Positions 45,561 through 57,005 of a stretch of 64,000 nucleotides of DNA are shown one piece after another (the first letter of the stretch is position 1; each line of letters begins with the position of its first letter). The stretch is from Brachypodium distachyon. Lineage: Eukaryota; Streptophyta; Magnoliopsida; Poales; Poaceae. The notes under the pieces were generated by a model, which was not told where the DNA came from, searched no databases, and worked only from the letters and a program-made list of their open reading frames with translations. A program made the translations under genes and the position numbers. Location: positions 28,945,001 to 29,009,000 of the forward strand of contig NC_016131.3 of the NCBI RefSeq assembly GCF_000005505.3, in the 5' to 3' direction.

Positions 45561-48500
45561 ATGGGGGCGGAGCAGCGGCGCGACGACATGGAGACGGCGG
45601 CGGATTCCATCAGCGACACCGCGGCCTTCCGGATGGTCGAGCACGTGCTCCAGTCTGTGAGCATGGTACGTAGCTAGTCCAACCCTCCTTGCTCATGCTT
45701 TTTTTTGGGGGAAATTTGCTAGAGGACACCGTTATTTTGTGGCCTTTGCCAAAACACACCGGCCTTTGCCAAAACACACCGCCGGAATGGGTCTTTGCCC
45801 AGTACCATTACAATTTTGTGGACATTTGCTAGAACACACTGCATCGACGATAATTTAAATCCGATTTTGAACGCTTTTTTCCTTTGTACGAATCGATATT
45901 TGACATCTACTAGGGTTCGCTGTTGGTTGAGGTGGCCATTTGTACCCTGTGTTGCTGCACTCTGCATGAGAGGAAACGCTTCGAACAAAGAGTTTGAAAA
46001 ATTCTAGACACATTTGCTAAAGGGTAGAATGATAATTCAATGTGAAAAAAAGGTCAAACTTTCTGTTTTGGACCATACAATGTATTTTGGCAAATGTCCA
46101 CGAAATTTTAATGGTACTGGGCAAAGACACATTCCGGCGGTGTGTTTCGACAAAGGCCACGAAATAATGGTGTCCTCCAGCCAATTTTCCCTTTTTTTTG
46201 GTTGGCGCTGGGTGTATGGGTGGCACAATGAGTGATTTCTGGGGAGGCCCTGCCGAGTATAGGAGAAATAACTGTTTTTTATTGGTGAAGTTGGCCTCGA
46301 ATGTTTAGTGTTCTAGTTGGGAACTTGGGATTGCATTTGCTAGTAAATTAAGAATCCACAGCTTCGTTATGTTCGCTCGCTTTCATTTTTAGGGAATTCA
46401 AGTCGGAGCTGTGTTGGGTGCTGGTAAATTTAACGCAGTTTTTCAAAGCTGTTGCTTTGGAGTTCATATATCCCTTTGGAGTTCTGCTTGCGTACATGAG
46501 TTGAAATAAGGGGCTCTTAATACAGGACGTAAAAGAGCAACCAAAATTATACACAAGGACTCCATCTTATTGAGAATCTCCTCAAGACACGGCGTGATTT
46601 TACAAAATTGAAAGAGGAAAGACTTGGTGGATAATAATAAAGTCTACATACTGACCAAATGTGAGAATATTTTAAATAGTAACCAGTGTTCAGTTTGCTG
46701 GGATACTTAATGTTGCAATTTTGATGCTGTTTTGGTATTAATTTTAAAAAAATCTTAGTTGAAATTGCTTGTTACCCACTAAAAGAGGCATGAGTAAATA
46801 TGTTATATGCCGTATTTCCATGCAGCTTCTATCTTCTTCTCTGGGGCTGCATGTGCGAAAGGCAGAGCAGAGCATGTAACGGTTGTAGGGGCATCCTTGC
46901 TTTGTGGAGAAGATGTATTGATGTTGGACCTTCCGGACCCATCGACGATTTAACTCACGTAACATAAGTTTGAACTCACGTAACATAATGATATACTTTT
47001 TGTGAGTTCAAACTTATGTTACGTGAGTTAAATCGTCGACCTAGGGATACGTGCAGGACCTACAAACCGAAACGGAGGGAGTAGACATCTTGTATTGCTC
47101 TCCAAATCCAAGGCTGTTTGTGAGAGAACGCACCATATGGATGTGTCGTGTGGAGTTAGGAAAATTTGAAGGTGATTATTTTCTATAGATGCAATAACTG
47201 AATGTAATTTGTGGGTGTGTAGGCAGCGAGTCAAAGGTTCGTCTATTCATACTGAAAACCGCTTCCATGAGGAATTTCCAGATGTTGCATGTTTCTGCAT
47301 GCAACCAAATAGATTTGTTCGTGTCAGGCACTACATAGTTTACAGAGTACTTGTTTGCCTATGTATTTTATGGAGAAGGACTGGCATAATAAGTCCATAA
47401 CTGACTTGCTAGATGTCTTTATCTTCATCTTCACTCGTGTAAAAGACTCAATTGGTGGCGGTGGTCCGTCACCTCTAGACCGTGTCTTTTTCTTGTGTAT
47501 CACTTGTTTTTTCTTTTACTGGTTGTGTATCACTTGTTGATTTGGCACACATTATTAGATGAGAACTTATATTGATCATATGATCTAATATAGTTGATAA
47601 TAGTACACCATCTTTCTTAAAGATGTACTTTTTTAGTCTGTAGCAATGCACAGGTATGTTGCTAGTAACCTACAATACATCTGTTGTTTATTGGTGACTT
47701 ACATGGTTTGAAGTTCTTTCCTGTTTTGTCTCTGCTTATTGAGTACTCCTTATTGCTGTAGCTGTGCATTAATGATTACCATATCATACACGCTAGAGAT
47801 AGGAACTAAAATGCTGTTGTTTATGGATGATTTACATCGTGTGGAAGTTCTTTCCTGTTCTGATTCTTTGCACTTCAGTCTGACACCATACTAAGAGTCC
47901 TTCCGCCCATCGGGTTTTCTTGGGGTGTCACCGAACTACAAGGAACACTTTTTTAAACTATTGACACCCTTGCCCTTGATTTAGGATCCATTTCTAGTTG
48001 ACCCAAGTGACAGAGAGCAATACGATATCTTGCTGAACATTCTAGATGCTGTCAAGAAAAGGAGTCTAGATGATGAGGCTTTGCTTGTGGTAAGTCATCA
48101 ATCCTATTTCTATTTACCTAGCTTTTCTCGTACTTTATTCAACATCACTTCTGATAAATGAACATATTGCCTACTTTTCCAGACGACCCTGAAGGCATTA
48201 TCGGAAGCAGTATCCAAAATAGACATGATGTACCATTATATACTTTTGAACAATGTAATGTATTACTGAGTATTCGCTCTTAAATCACTATTTGTTTTAT
48301 TGCATTATTCAGGTCTTACTAAATGCATTCTTTTCAGATATTTGGCATGTGCATTTGGTTCTTCCAAAGGGATACAAGGGATGCTTATTTGGATTTAATC
48401 ACCAGATTGGTATTCCTCTGAAATTACTTACCAAGTTCACTGCATAATCTGTTTATGTGTTTCTGACATTAATTATTCATGCAGGCTGCCGTGGCAGATA

Positions 48501-51500
48501 AGTATCTCAGAGAATGTTTGCAGGTGGTTGTGAACAACTTTACTCCGCCTGGACCACTTGTTCCATACATGGAGCAGCCAAGATGGATTGCAAGGAAGAA
48601 GGAAATTTATTTCCAATTGCACGAGTGTTTGAAAACAATCTCTGATACTGTACCTTTAGCACCAAGGATGTTAAAGGATATAATAGATAGGAGTATGCCG
48701 AAGTTATTTGATAACAAAGCTGTAAGTGTGAAACTCAGTAAGCCATTCTTTGTTTCCGTTATAATTGTGTTGTTTCTGTATGTTGCTTTTCCTAATTTGC
48801 TTGAATTATTACTAGCCAGACGATGTGTTTTTTTTTTGCGATGAATGATACATGCATGCTGAAAAAGTAATTTATTCTCTCCATTACACCTTTCGGTTTA
48901 GGCTAAATATGTAGATCCTACATCCCTACATATTTTCAATGCCTTCGCAGATCCCATCTTTCTAACAACTGCTGTGTCATCATTTTGCTTCTGTATGTTT
49001 GTGCAAAGGTCTTGTTAAAAGCTTCTTCCATATCAAGTTATACTTGACATTGCGCTTTCTTGGTAATTTTGTGTAGATAATATATGGCGTTTATGCACGG
49101 AAAAAGTCAGCCGACAACTTTGTTTATTTGATACAGCATCATTTCTTACTTTCTGTTAATGTCTTTGCAGAAGATGGTCTCATTTGTCGAGTGCATGATG
49201 GGGCTTGATACTGACCGAATGGGGGACCTTATTGGAGCTCTATTGCTGGCGAAAGTTGTTGATTTACTTACGGAACTGGATGTATGCACCTATTACTTTC
49301 AAACTGCTTATTTAAGTCTATCCTGTAACTTAATTCTTGACATCATTTGTTGATTGGTGAACCATTCAGGTTAATATAACCTTGGAAGATATTAATCAAG
49401 AGGAACATAACAAAGGTATATTTGATATGGAGCTTGAAGATTTGGATGAGGATGAGGATGGCTTTGGACAAGAAGGAACAAAAGTTTGTACATTATACTA
49501 ATTATTGCCTAACTAATTGAGAAGTTTTTTTACAACAAAACTGATTCAATATTTTACATTCTTGTATAACTGAGAGTTAACTCATGGCCCATTTCATTGT
49601 TTAGGTCCTTCTTGGAGGAAATGCATGCGCCGAAAAGCTTGATGGTTTAATGGTTGTTGTCTGCGAGCATCTTAAGTCATGTGCAGAGCATGGTTATCTA
49701 ACTAAGGTGAGCCCCTTGCTTAATTCTTCTAGTGTATCAGGAAATGTAGTTGTCTATGAAATTACTCATGTTGTGGTTTGAAACCGGACAGGAATTTGAC
49801 ACTCTGAAAACAATCTTTCGAGCCTCTCTGCTGAGGGTGCACAAATCTAAATTTGCTCAGGTCAGGATCCACTGTTATTTGGTGCCAAACTAGATTCACT
49901 GGATTTTCTTGCTTGTATTGTGTGTATTCACCTAATATTTTCTCAGGTGCTTTTCACTTCACCTTTATTTGACACTGCTATTTTAAATTTGCAGTTTATC
50001 ATGTTTTATGCCTGCTCACTCGATCCTGAAATCTGCGGTCTTGAATTTGCTATTTTTCTTACCGACACTTTTACTAAGAAGGAAGAGGATCCAATTTCTA
50101 GGTATGTGTTGCTGATCAGGAATACGTTCTATGCATATCGCTTCTATTTGTCTGTCCTGTGTTATTGACTTATTGCTCGTGAGCCATGGGCCCATGGTAA
50201 CTCCTAGAGTCTGTTTTGGTTGTTCTTGCACTTTACTCGTACTTGGTCAATAATCTTGTGAATGGTATTTGCATTGTGAACAGTTGTGGTGAGCTGTGCC
50301 TTCTTGGCTCTTTCAGTCACTGTTCATAGACATGTCATTTTGGCACACTTGTAACAAAAAGTGTTCACAAACAAAGCATAATATATACATCCCTCATGAA
50401 CATTAGTGGAAGATACAGTAAACAGTGAATAGTATATTTGATTCTGATTTCTGTTTATAGCTTAATTTGATGGATAATTTGTACATGGCAATTGCCACTT
50501 ATGTTTTGAAGTACAGAATGTCTGCAGTTTCGTATGTTGGAAGCTATTTGTCCCGGGCAAGGTTTATTTCTGCTGATACGGTTGTTGGTATACTCAAAAG
50601 GTTGCTACCGTCAAGAAATTCTCTTTACAATTGATTTTTTTTTTTCCGAAATCTGAATGTTTTGTATTCTCTTCACACAGATTAGTTGAATGGTGCGTTG
50701 AATATTGCGACCTTCAAAACAAAAGAGGGACCATAGCCAAACCAAATCATCAAATATTTTATGCCACCTGTCAGGTATTACTTCTATCAAATATTATGTC
50801 ATTTTTCAAACACATAATTCATTTGTTAAATTTTTACGAGCACATCATTTAGTATTAGAAGTGGGTTTCCTGTCCTGGTATCATATTATCTCTTGTACAC
50901 TTATCTGTCATATTTTCAAACCTGCAGGCTGTGATGTATGTCCTTTGCTTCCGCTTGAGATCTATCATGGATTACCCAAATCTTAAATCAGAGCTTTTTC
51001 ACATGCCTTTTGGATTTCTCTTGACCCACCCACTGGAACCTCTAAAGGTTTGTATGGCATCATTCTACGCCTCCTTTGATATCTCTGCTTATTATCTAGG
51101 GAGTAGTGATACTCTCTTTACATTATATGTCCATAAGCGGCTGCATATTTATGTTTTCTTTTCGGAAGTCATTAACTGCTAATAGTATGCTGTCTTCCAT
51201 CTTTGATGATTTACATTGTCTTTTGAAATTCCAGGTGTGCTTGCCTTCAATAGTAAACGAGTTCCTTAGACAAGCCAAGCCTGCCGGGTTGTTCACTGCA
51301 TTTGTGGATCCAGCATTTGAAGATGCAATTGAATCTGATTTGTCCAGGACGTTTGGAGGAGTCAATAGACTTGACGTGTTCTTCCCGTTTGATCCTTATT
51401 TGCTAAAAGAATCAGACAGGTTTGCATCATATCTTTACTTAACCCCTTTCTAGTGGCAATTCACCAGTCCTCCTTACCTTGTTTGTGCTATGTGGATTAC

Positions 51501-52105
51501 AACGATCTGTCTACCAAGCATCGTTGTGGTTGGACTATGTAGGCTCAAGAATTATAGTTTGACATAGGCTGTTTGGAATTAAGTTTGTGTGTTAAGTGCC
51601 TCGGGCACTCTTGACCATAACTTGGTTGCTGTTCTTGTTATTAATGTCTCCGTCGTCCTAATATCCCCTTGTGCCAGCTGCAGTTATAGTTTGACATAGG
51701 CTGTTTGGAATTAACTTTGTGTGTTCAGTGCCTCCAGCACTCTTAACCTTAACCTGGTTGCTGTTCTTGTTATTAATGTCTCTGTCGTCCTAATATCCCC
51801 TTGTGCCCTGCAGATATATACGTCCAAATTTTGAGTACTGGTCCATGGTCAAGACAACATACAGCAATGACAACGGTGATGATGATGATGATGAGCTTGG
51901 GGACATTGATGCTCCTGGAACGAATGTGGGCAGCTTGGATGATGACGTTGAAATAGATATGAACAGTGATGATGGCTTGGAATACTCGATGAATAAGATG
52001 TCTATAACTCCACATCGCCCTTTCTACCATCCAATGGCCACAAACGGTGACTCTGGCCTTAGCATGCCTGCAAGGATCAGACCTTCAGTGAGCCCTCCAT
52101 CATAG
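45561..52105 (+). CDS. RRN3: RNA polymerase I-specific initiation factor RRN3 (TIF-IA), 15 exons
   Basis: Protein of 622 residues. Exons: 45561-45665, 47985-48089, 48183-48254, 48338-48409, 48485-48721, 49171-49281, 49370-49483, 49605-49706, 49792-49860, 49995-50101, 50517-50600, 50681-50774, 50928-51047, 51235-51419, 51814-52105; all joins are in frame. Family blocks include MMYHYILLNNIFG, NNFTPPGP, an acidic insert (MELEDLDEDEDGFGQ) mid-protein, KFAQFIMFYACSLDPEI, the hallmark SYVGSYLSRARFIS, QIFYATCQAVMYVLCFR, and LDVFFPFDPYLLKESDRYI followed by RPNFEYWSM. The C-terminus is acidic and Ser-rich. Family knowledge: RRN3 is a HEAT-repeat protein that bridges RNA polymerase I to core promoter factors at rDNA and is a growth-signalling target. 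Intron 1 (2.3 kb) hosts a MITE and a perfect hairpin, and intron 14 a duplication. Other exon choices for weak sites are possible but would break frame. Confidence 0.93.
45707..46190. mobile_element. Mutator-like MITE in RRN3 intron 1
   Basis: Long imperfect terminal inverted repeats of over 100 bp. The left has gggggaaatttgctagaggacacc, then tctttgcccagtaccatt and ttgtggacatttgc. The right has the inverse (ggtgtcctccagccaattttccc at 46169-46191) with the same internal order. Both ends are flanked by CTTTTTTTT (45698-45706 and 46191-46199), a 9-bp direct repeat, which fits the target size of Mutator-like elements. The left arm also has a 20-bp tandem duplication (ggcctttgccaaaacacacc). No transposase is encoded. 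Because the target repeat is low complexity, an 8-bp hAT-type duplication cannot be excluded. Confidence 0.7.
46942..47039. repeat. Perfect 38-bp inverted repeat with 22-nt loop
   Basis: The left arm 46942-46979 (tcgacgatttaactcacgta...) and the right arm 47002-47039 are exact reverse complements with 22 bases between them. The left arm and loop also contain a direct repeat of aactcacgtaacata. The right side continues toward aaacggagggagta, a Stowaway-like end near 47070, but no matching left end was found. It lies inside RRN3 intron 1, so the pre-mRNA would carry a stable hairpin. Confidence 0.9.
51552..51813 (+). repeat. Tandem duplication of the 3' end of RRN3 intron 14
   Basis: Two adjacent copies, 51552-51683 (132 bp) and 51684-51813 (130 bp), differ at about ten positions. 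Each ends in ctgcag, so the 3' splice site with its upstream tract is present twice. The second is the one that keeps the RRN3 frame. Confidence 0.9.
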
Positions 52106-52928
52106 TGGGCCACTTTGGGATCATGATATCAGAAAACTTATCTTTACTCCATTGAAGAAACAGCCAGATACTTGAAGTTGCAGCTGGGCCAACATGTACA
52201 AGGGTATGACTATCAATCTGATACTGGGAGCTTTGTTTCGTAGTTTGTAGGGTCAAACAACCCATTCGTTGCAATGTATCCCGCCTAAACAGGTCCGTTT
52301 ATGGGTTAAAATGTAAAGTAGAGATTTGTCTTGAGAAAACCGTCTTCAGTGTTAACGAGATGATAAACTAGGCATGTACGTACATCTCCGAGATGTATTA
52401 GTAAGACAATGAATGTCCTGATGTAGAATGGTTTATCAACAGGTTCATCCTGGGAACAGCAGCGGGGTGGCAGGTCGTGTTGAATGTTGTTGTTGGCTGT
52501 GGATGTAAAGACTGTAAAACATGTCGTGTACAGCCGGTTCGTGCGTGCTGTGTGCTGTTCGAACCTGGATTACAGTCGGTTTCATTTCATCCAAAAGTGT
52601 AGTCATCAATTCAAGACGTTATTCTCGTGAAATGGGGTTTCCGTATGTGCAACATTTTTCTTTCCACTGGCCAGTTCCATGACCATCAGAACGGCCAGAA
52701 AGCGTTCTCAATCTTTTTTTCGCATTGCGTCCACACACAGCGGCGGGCTGGCCATAAAAGTTGCGTACAGTACAGTTGTGGTGTCGCTTTCATCACTACG
52801 TAGGCAAAACAGCACAGCCGCACTGTCTCACCTGCCATTTTGATTGCTGATCCTGCCGTCACTCTCCTTGTCCGGCCTCATCGCTCGCTTATCCCCAAAT
52901 CCCAACCCCCCCTCTCTCTCTCTCTCTC
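52106..52928. other. RRN3 3' UTR and promoter of the dioxygenase gene
   Basis: The first 250-450 bases are the probable RRN3 3' UTR. The rest contains the promoter and leader of the next gene on the same strand, ending in a CT-repeat tract (about 52911-52928) immediately before its start codon. No other feature is seen. Confidence 0.5.
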
Positions 52929-55900
52929 ATGGGTTCCGACTTCAAGGCCATCCCTCTGATCGGTACGCTGTTTGTTTAATTTATCAGTTTATTCCATCAT
53001 CATCGCCATATCTACTGGTGGATACGATTCCATCTGAGAGATACAGATTCCGGAATCCAGGCTTTCTTCAGAATAAATCTCGCCGCACTCGTACTTGCAG
53101 GCTTGCAGCAGATTTCCCTGCTGCCAAGAATCATGAGTTATATTCAGTAGAATTTATCCCCGCAAAAAAAAAATCAGTAGAATTTGGCACCATATGCCCC
53201 AGCGTCCCATGGAAAAAAAGGAAAAATGTTATCCTTGAGGAGATAATAGAGAAAAACGAGGCTACCGAAAATTCTCGCTGCAAGCACAGGATAATGATAC
53301 AGTTGATGCATTGTTTATTTCTGACTCTTTATTTGTCTTGAAAAGATTTCTCTCTTTCCCGCTTTGCATGATCAGACATCGGCCCGCTTGTCGAGAAGAT
53401 CGACGATCCAGACATGGTCGGCGACGAGGGTTTGCTGGGCGTCGTCCGGAAGTTGGACGATGCCTGCAGGGAGGCTGGATTCTTTTATGTGGTAATTGCT
53501 CATTAAACAAATGTTTGTGATGGAAATATGAACTTCTAAGAAGATTTTTTATGTACCGATTGGAGCAGGCTTGCTGGTATTTTACTCAACTTTATGTTGT
53601 TGCAGCATTGTTTCAGCTATAAATGGAAAGAAATTCCGTTAGGAATTTACGAACAATATGCTGTACTGAGTACTGACATCAATGATAGAATGGTGTCTGT
53701 CCATGTTCAATTTATTTCTGTTCAGCTGGTTTCCCCACCTTCTGTTGGATGAACACAAATTGATTCTGAATGTTGTTGAATTCACATGTTACACCTGAAA
53801 ACAATGTGCTGATGTCTAAGCTAAGCTAAGGTAAAATGATGTTTGCACATTACTAACAGAAAGGACACGGGATAGCGGAGTCACTAATGACGGAAGTTCG
53901 GGATGTCACGCGCAAGTTCTTTCAACTTCCCGATGAGGAAAAGTTAAAGATCAAAATGACACCTCAGAGTGGGTATAGGTGTGGTTTCTTAAACATTCAT
54001 CTTGTTTCCTTAATTTGCAGCTCATTGTTTGGTCCTTTTTCTAAAGATAAACTTTGCATTGGGTTTATTGTCAGAGGGTATCAAAGAGTAGGTGAAAATG
54101 TTACCAAGGGTAAACCTGATATGCATGAAGCAATTGATGTAAGTTTACCTCTACTGGAATCTTCTTCTCATGCTTGTTTAGGTTGTTCTAAATTGCTAAA
54201 TCATGTGAACAAATATGGTAGTGCTACACGCCTATCGAACCGGGTAAATATGGAGATCTTGCTAAACCAATGGAAGGATCTAATTTGTGGTATGTTTCCA
54301 AGTTTCTGTTTCTGTTATTTATTCTCAAGGCATATATTATAGTAGAGCACCACATGATTTTGATGTCTAGGAGAAAAGGTTCAGTTCCTGGTTGTTTTTG
54401 CGCATCAGAAAATTAATTGCTGATTATTTTTAAAACAAAAATAATGTGAAGTAGTAGTCTGATACTATATTGTGTATTTTATCATGTTACATCATTGTGT
54501 ACCTACAAATATTTAGTGATGACAATGATCACAATTTAAAGAATGCTCTTTAATACTCAATATACTCCGTAAGTCAGAACGGAATTGTTTACCTTCGATG
54601 CAGGCCCGATTACCCATCAAATTTCAAAGTACTCCTGGAAGAGTATTTAAGCCTCGTACGAGGTTCACTTTTGAACTCATCTGAATTACTCTTCTATATC
54701 AAACATCGCTAGCGCCTACCGATGTTTATCATGCCATTGTTCATTTCAGATCTTTCAAGGAAAATCATGCGAGGTATCGCCTTGGCATTGGGTGCGCCGT
54801 TGGATGCTTTCGAAGGCGGGATGGCAGGAGATGCTTTCTGGGTTTTCAGGTTGATTGGGTATCCAGTCTCAGCTGACATTCCACAAGAGCAACGCACTGA
54901 TATTGGATGGTAGCGAAAAACATTTCACTATTACTGTTTTGTGGTATATACTGCAGAAATTTATCCTCACTTTGCTTTTTCTTATTTATTCCATACCATC
55001 CTGTGGCCAATTCAGTGGAGCTCACACAGATTATGGTTAGTACAGCTCTCTTGGTTGTGGAGCAGCATTGTCTTTATTACAAAGTTAATACCAGCATAGT
55101 TTGCTTGCCTCTAAGGAAAACCATTTTTCTTCTTCTTGACTTTTGTTGTCCCCAAAGACCAGTGGAAGGTCTTGCACTTCGTACCAAAAAAATCTTGGAA
55201 ATCCTTTCCCTCATTTTGTTAAACTGCAGGCCTTCTGACGCTGGTTAACCAGGATGATGACATCTGTGCTCTTGAGGTACTTGCTCCTTCACCACCAAGA
55301 CTCTGATACAAATCTTGCATTTGTGTATCCCCTCTGCTTCCTCTACCATGAAACAAAAAAAAAGAAGGATTGCAGAAAATCTTTGCTAATAATTGATTTC
55401 CTTGTGTCAAAATTATGATTTTTTGGTTTCAGGTGAGAAACCAGTCTGGTGAGTGGATATACGCCAAGCCAGTCCCTGGCACCTTTGTTTGCAACATCGG
55501 TGACATGCTCAAGGTTTCTCATTTCTCTCTGCTCCTTTCCCTAACAAACTTGACTGATTGTTTTATGAACTTTAGTCGGTTACCGGTTATCTCATTCGGT
55601 TTTAGGTTTGGTCGAACGGGATATATCAGCCCACGCTCCACAGAGTGGTCAACAACTCCCCTCGTTACCGTGTCTCCGTTGCGTTCTTCTACGAGGTATG
55701 CATCCACAGATCCACAGATCCACAGAAAAAAGATCTTTTGGAGCAGTTTACACTCAATCTTTTTTCTTTCTTTCTGGGATTAACCAATGGCGCATTCATA
55801 TATACTACAGTCCAACTTCGACACTACGGTGGAGCCTGTGGAGTTTTGCCGGGAGAAAACAGGGGGCGTCGCCAAGTATGAGAAGGTCGTGTATGGGGAG

Positions 55901-55939
55901 CATCTTGTCCAGAAAGTCCTCACGAACTTCGTCATGTAA
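52929..55939 (+). CDS. 2-oxoglutarate/Fe(II)-dependent dioxygenase, 12 exons
   Basis: Protein of 328 residues. Exons: 52929-52962, 53376-53491, 53860-53978, 54075-54138, 54222-54289, 54604-54662, 54750-54909, 55016-55035, 55230-55276, 55433-55513, 55606-55695, 55811-55939; all are in frame. The N-terminal DIOX_N region includes [19 protein letters not shown] and [11 protein letters not shown]. The 2OG-FeII core carries the iron-binding HxD in [16 protein letters not shown], the distal His in [18 protein letters not shown], and RxS in the same block for 2-oxoglutarate. The double-stranded beta-helix order is complete, so the enzyme should be active. It closely resembles the group of plant proteins typified by Arabidopsis At3g50210 (from memory), whose substrate is not settled. 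It is unlike anthocyanidin or gibberellin oxidases in detail. An alternative 3' end is discussed in the findings. It converges on the HMA1 gene. Confidence 0.92.
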
Positions 55940-57005
55940 GGATTGGGGGGAGGGGTACAAAAGGAATAAATCTGAAGCACTCCTTCGGGTACTGAAAATG
56001 TTGGTGCAGGCCGAGCACGGCGTTCCATTAGTTAATAAAATCCGCGTGATGCAAAAGATGTGCCGAATGTGCCAATGCCATGTGAGAGATACTATTACAT
56101 GTACTTAGGCACGGCGTGTCGTGGCATTGTTGCGCAAAGAAAAATGAACCGATCTGTGCGTGATCGATTGCCTCCAAGGACTGGCCACTTTGTGGATGAA
56201 CTCATCTTCTCGATGCCACCTCCTCGCTATCTTTCTTCTCGAGGGCACCTCCTTGCTCAAGTTTCACAGTATCTAAAGCCCACACCATTCCCATATGGTT
56301 AGAATAATTGTGTATATCAATAAATAATGTTGTGTTCCTCTTGGAGTATAAGTAGAATTGTTTTCAGTATCTGCCCAAAACTTTCTTTAGCCCCATCCAC
56401 CTCCTTAGAATACATATCTTTGAGCCTCTTGTAAAGTGGTATGAGATGTTAGGTAACTGTTCAGCAAACAAATTCACAGCTTAAAAAAGGAAATTAGAAA
56501 AAGTACATCTACCTTTGGAACAACAAAAATGTGCTAGTACAACAAAAAGCAAAGGCATATGCAACATATAGGTGGCAAAGGAATCAAAACCACCTAATGA
56601 TTGGCAAGGGAAACAAGGCCCAGTAAATCAGCGCCCGGCAGCGATGAAGCGAACTAAAGAGGAAGCACTATAGCTATCGCAATGCCATTCACGATCTATG
56701 CATTCAGTAAAAAAAACTGACGTGCAATTTGGGAGCGTTGGGAGTTCCAGGTATTAAGCTGCTTCAGCATGCTGAACAACGTGGCCCATGCAATAGATTC
56801 ACCGAGGTATTGGACCAACATGCCTCAACCAACAGTTCGATTACAGGATGCTCAGCGCTGTTTGTGCAAAAGCATGAACCAAGGCGTGATTCTTTACAAG
56901 GTGGTGCTATGACTACAGCCTATAAAAGTTAGGTCAGAACCAGTCAACTAAACTCCCACCAGTTCATGCCAACAAAATACAAAACAGAACTGTTGCTATA
57001 CATAT
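55940..57005. other. Spacer between convergent dioxygenase and HMA1 genes
   Basis: Contains the dioxygenase 3' UTR, with a possible extra small exon at 56010-56031 and an AATAAT-type signal near 56320, and the HMA1 3' UTR approaching from the right. No other gene is recognised. Confidence 0.5.

Noticed and set aside
47645..47662. Motif tagcaatgcacaggtatgttgctag, similar to gcaacgcacgggcat near 9410
   Set aside because: It resembles a repeat end common in grasses and ends CTAG before T as Helitrons do, but no hairpin or second border supports an element.
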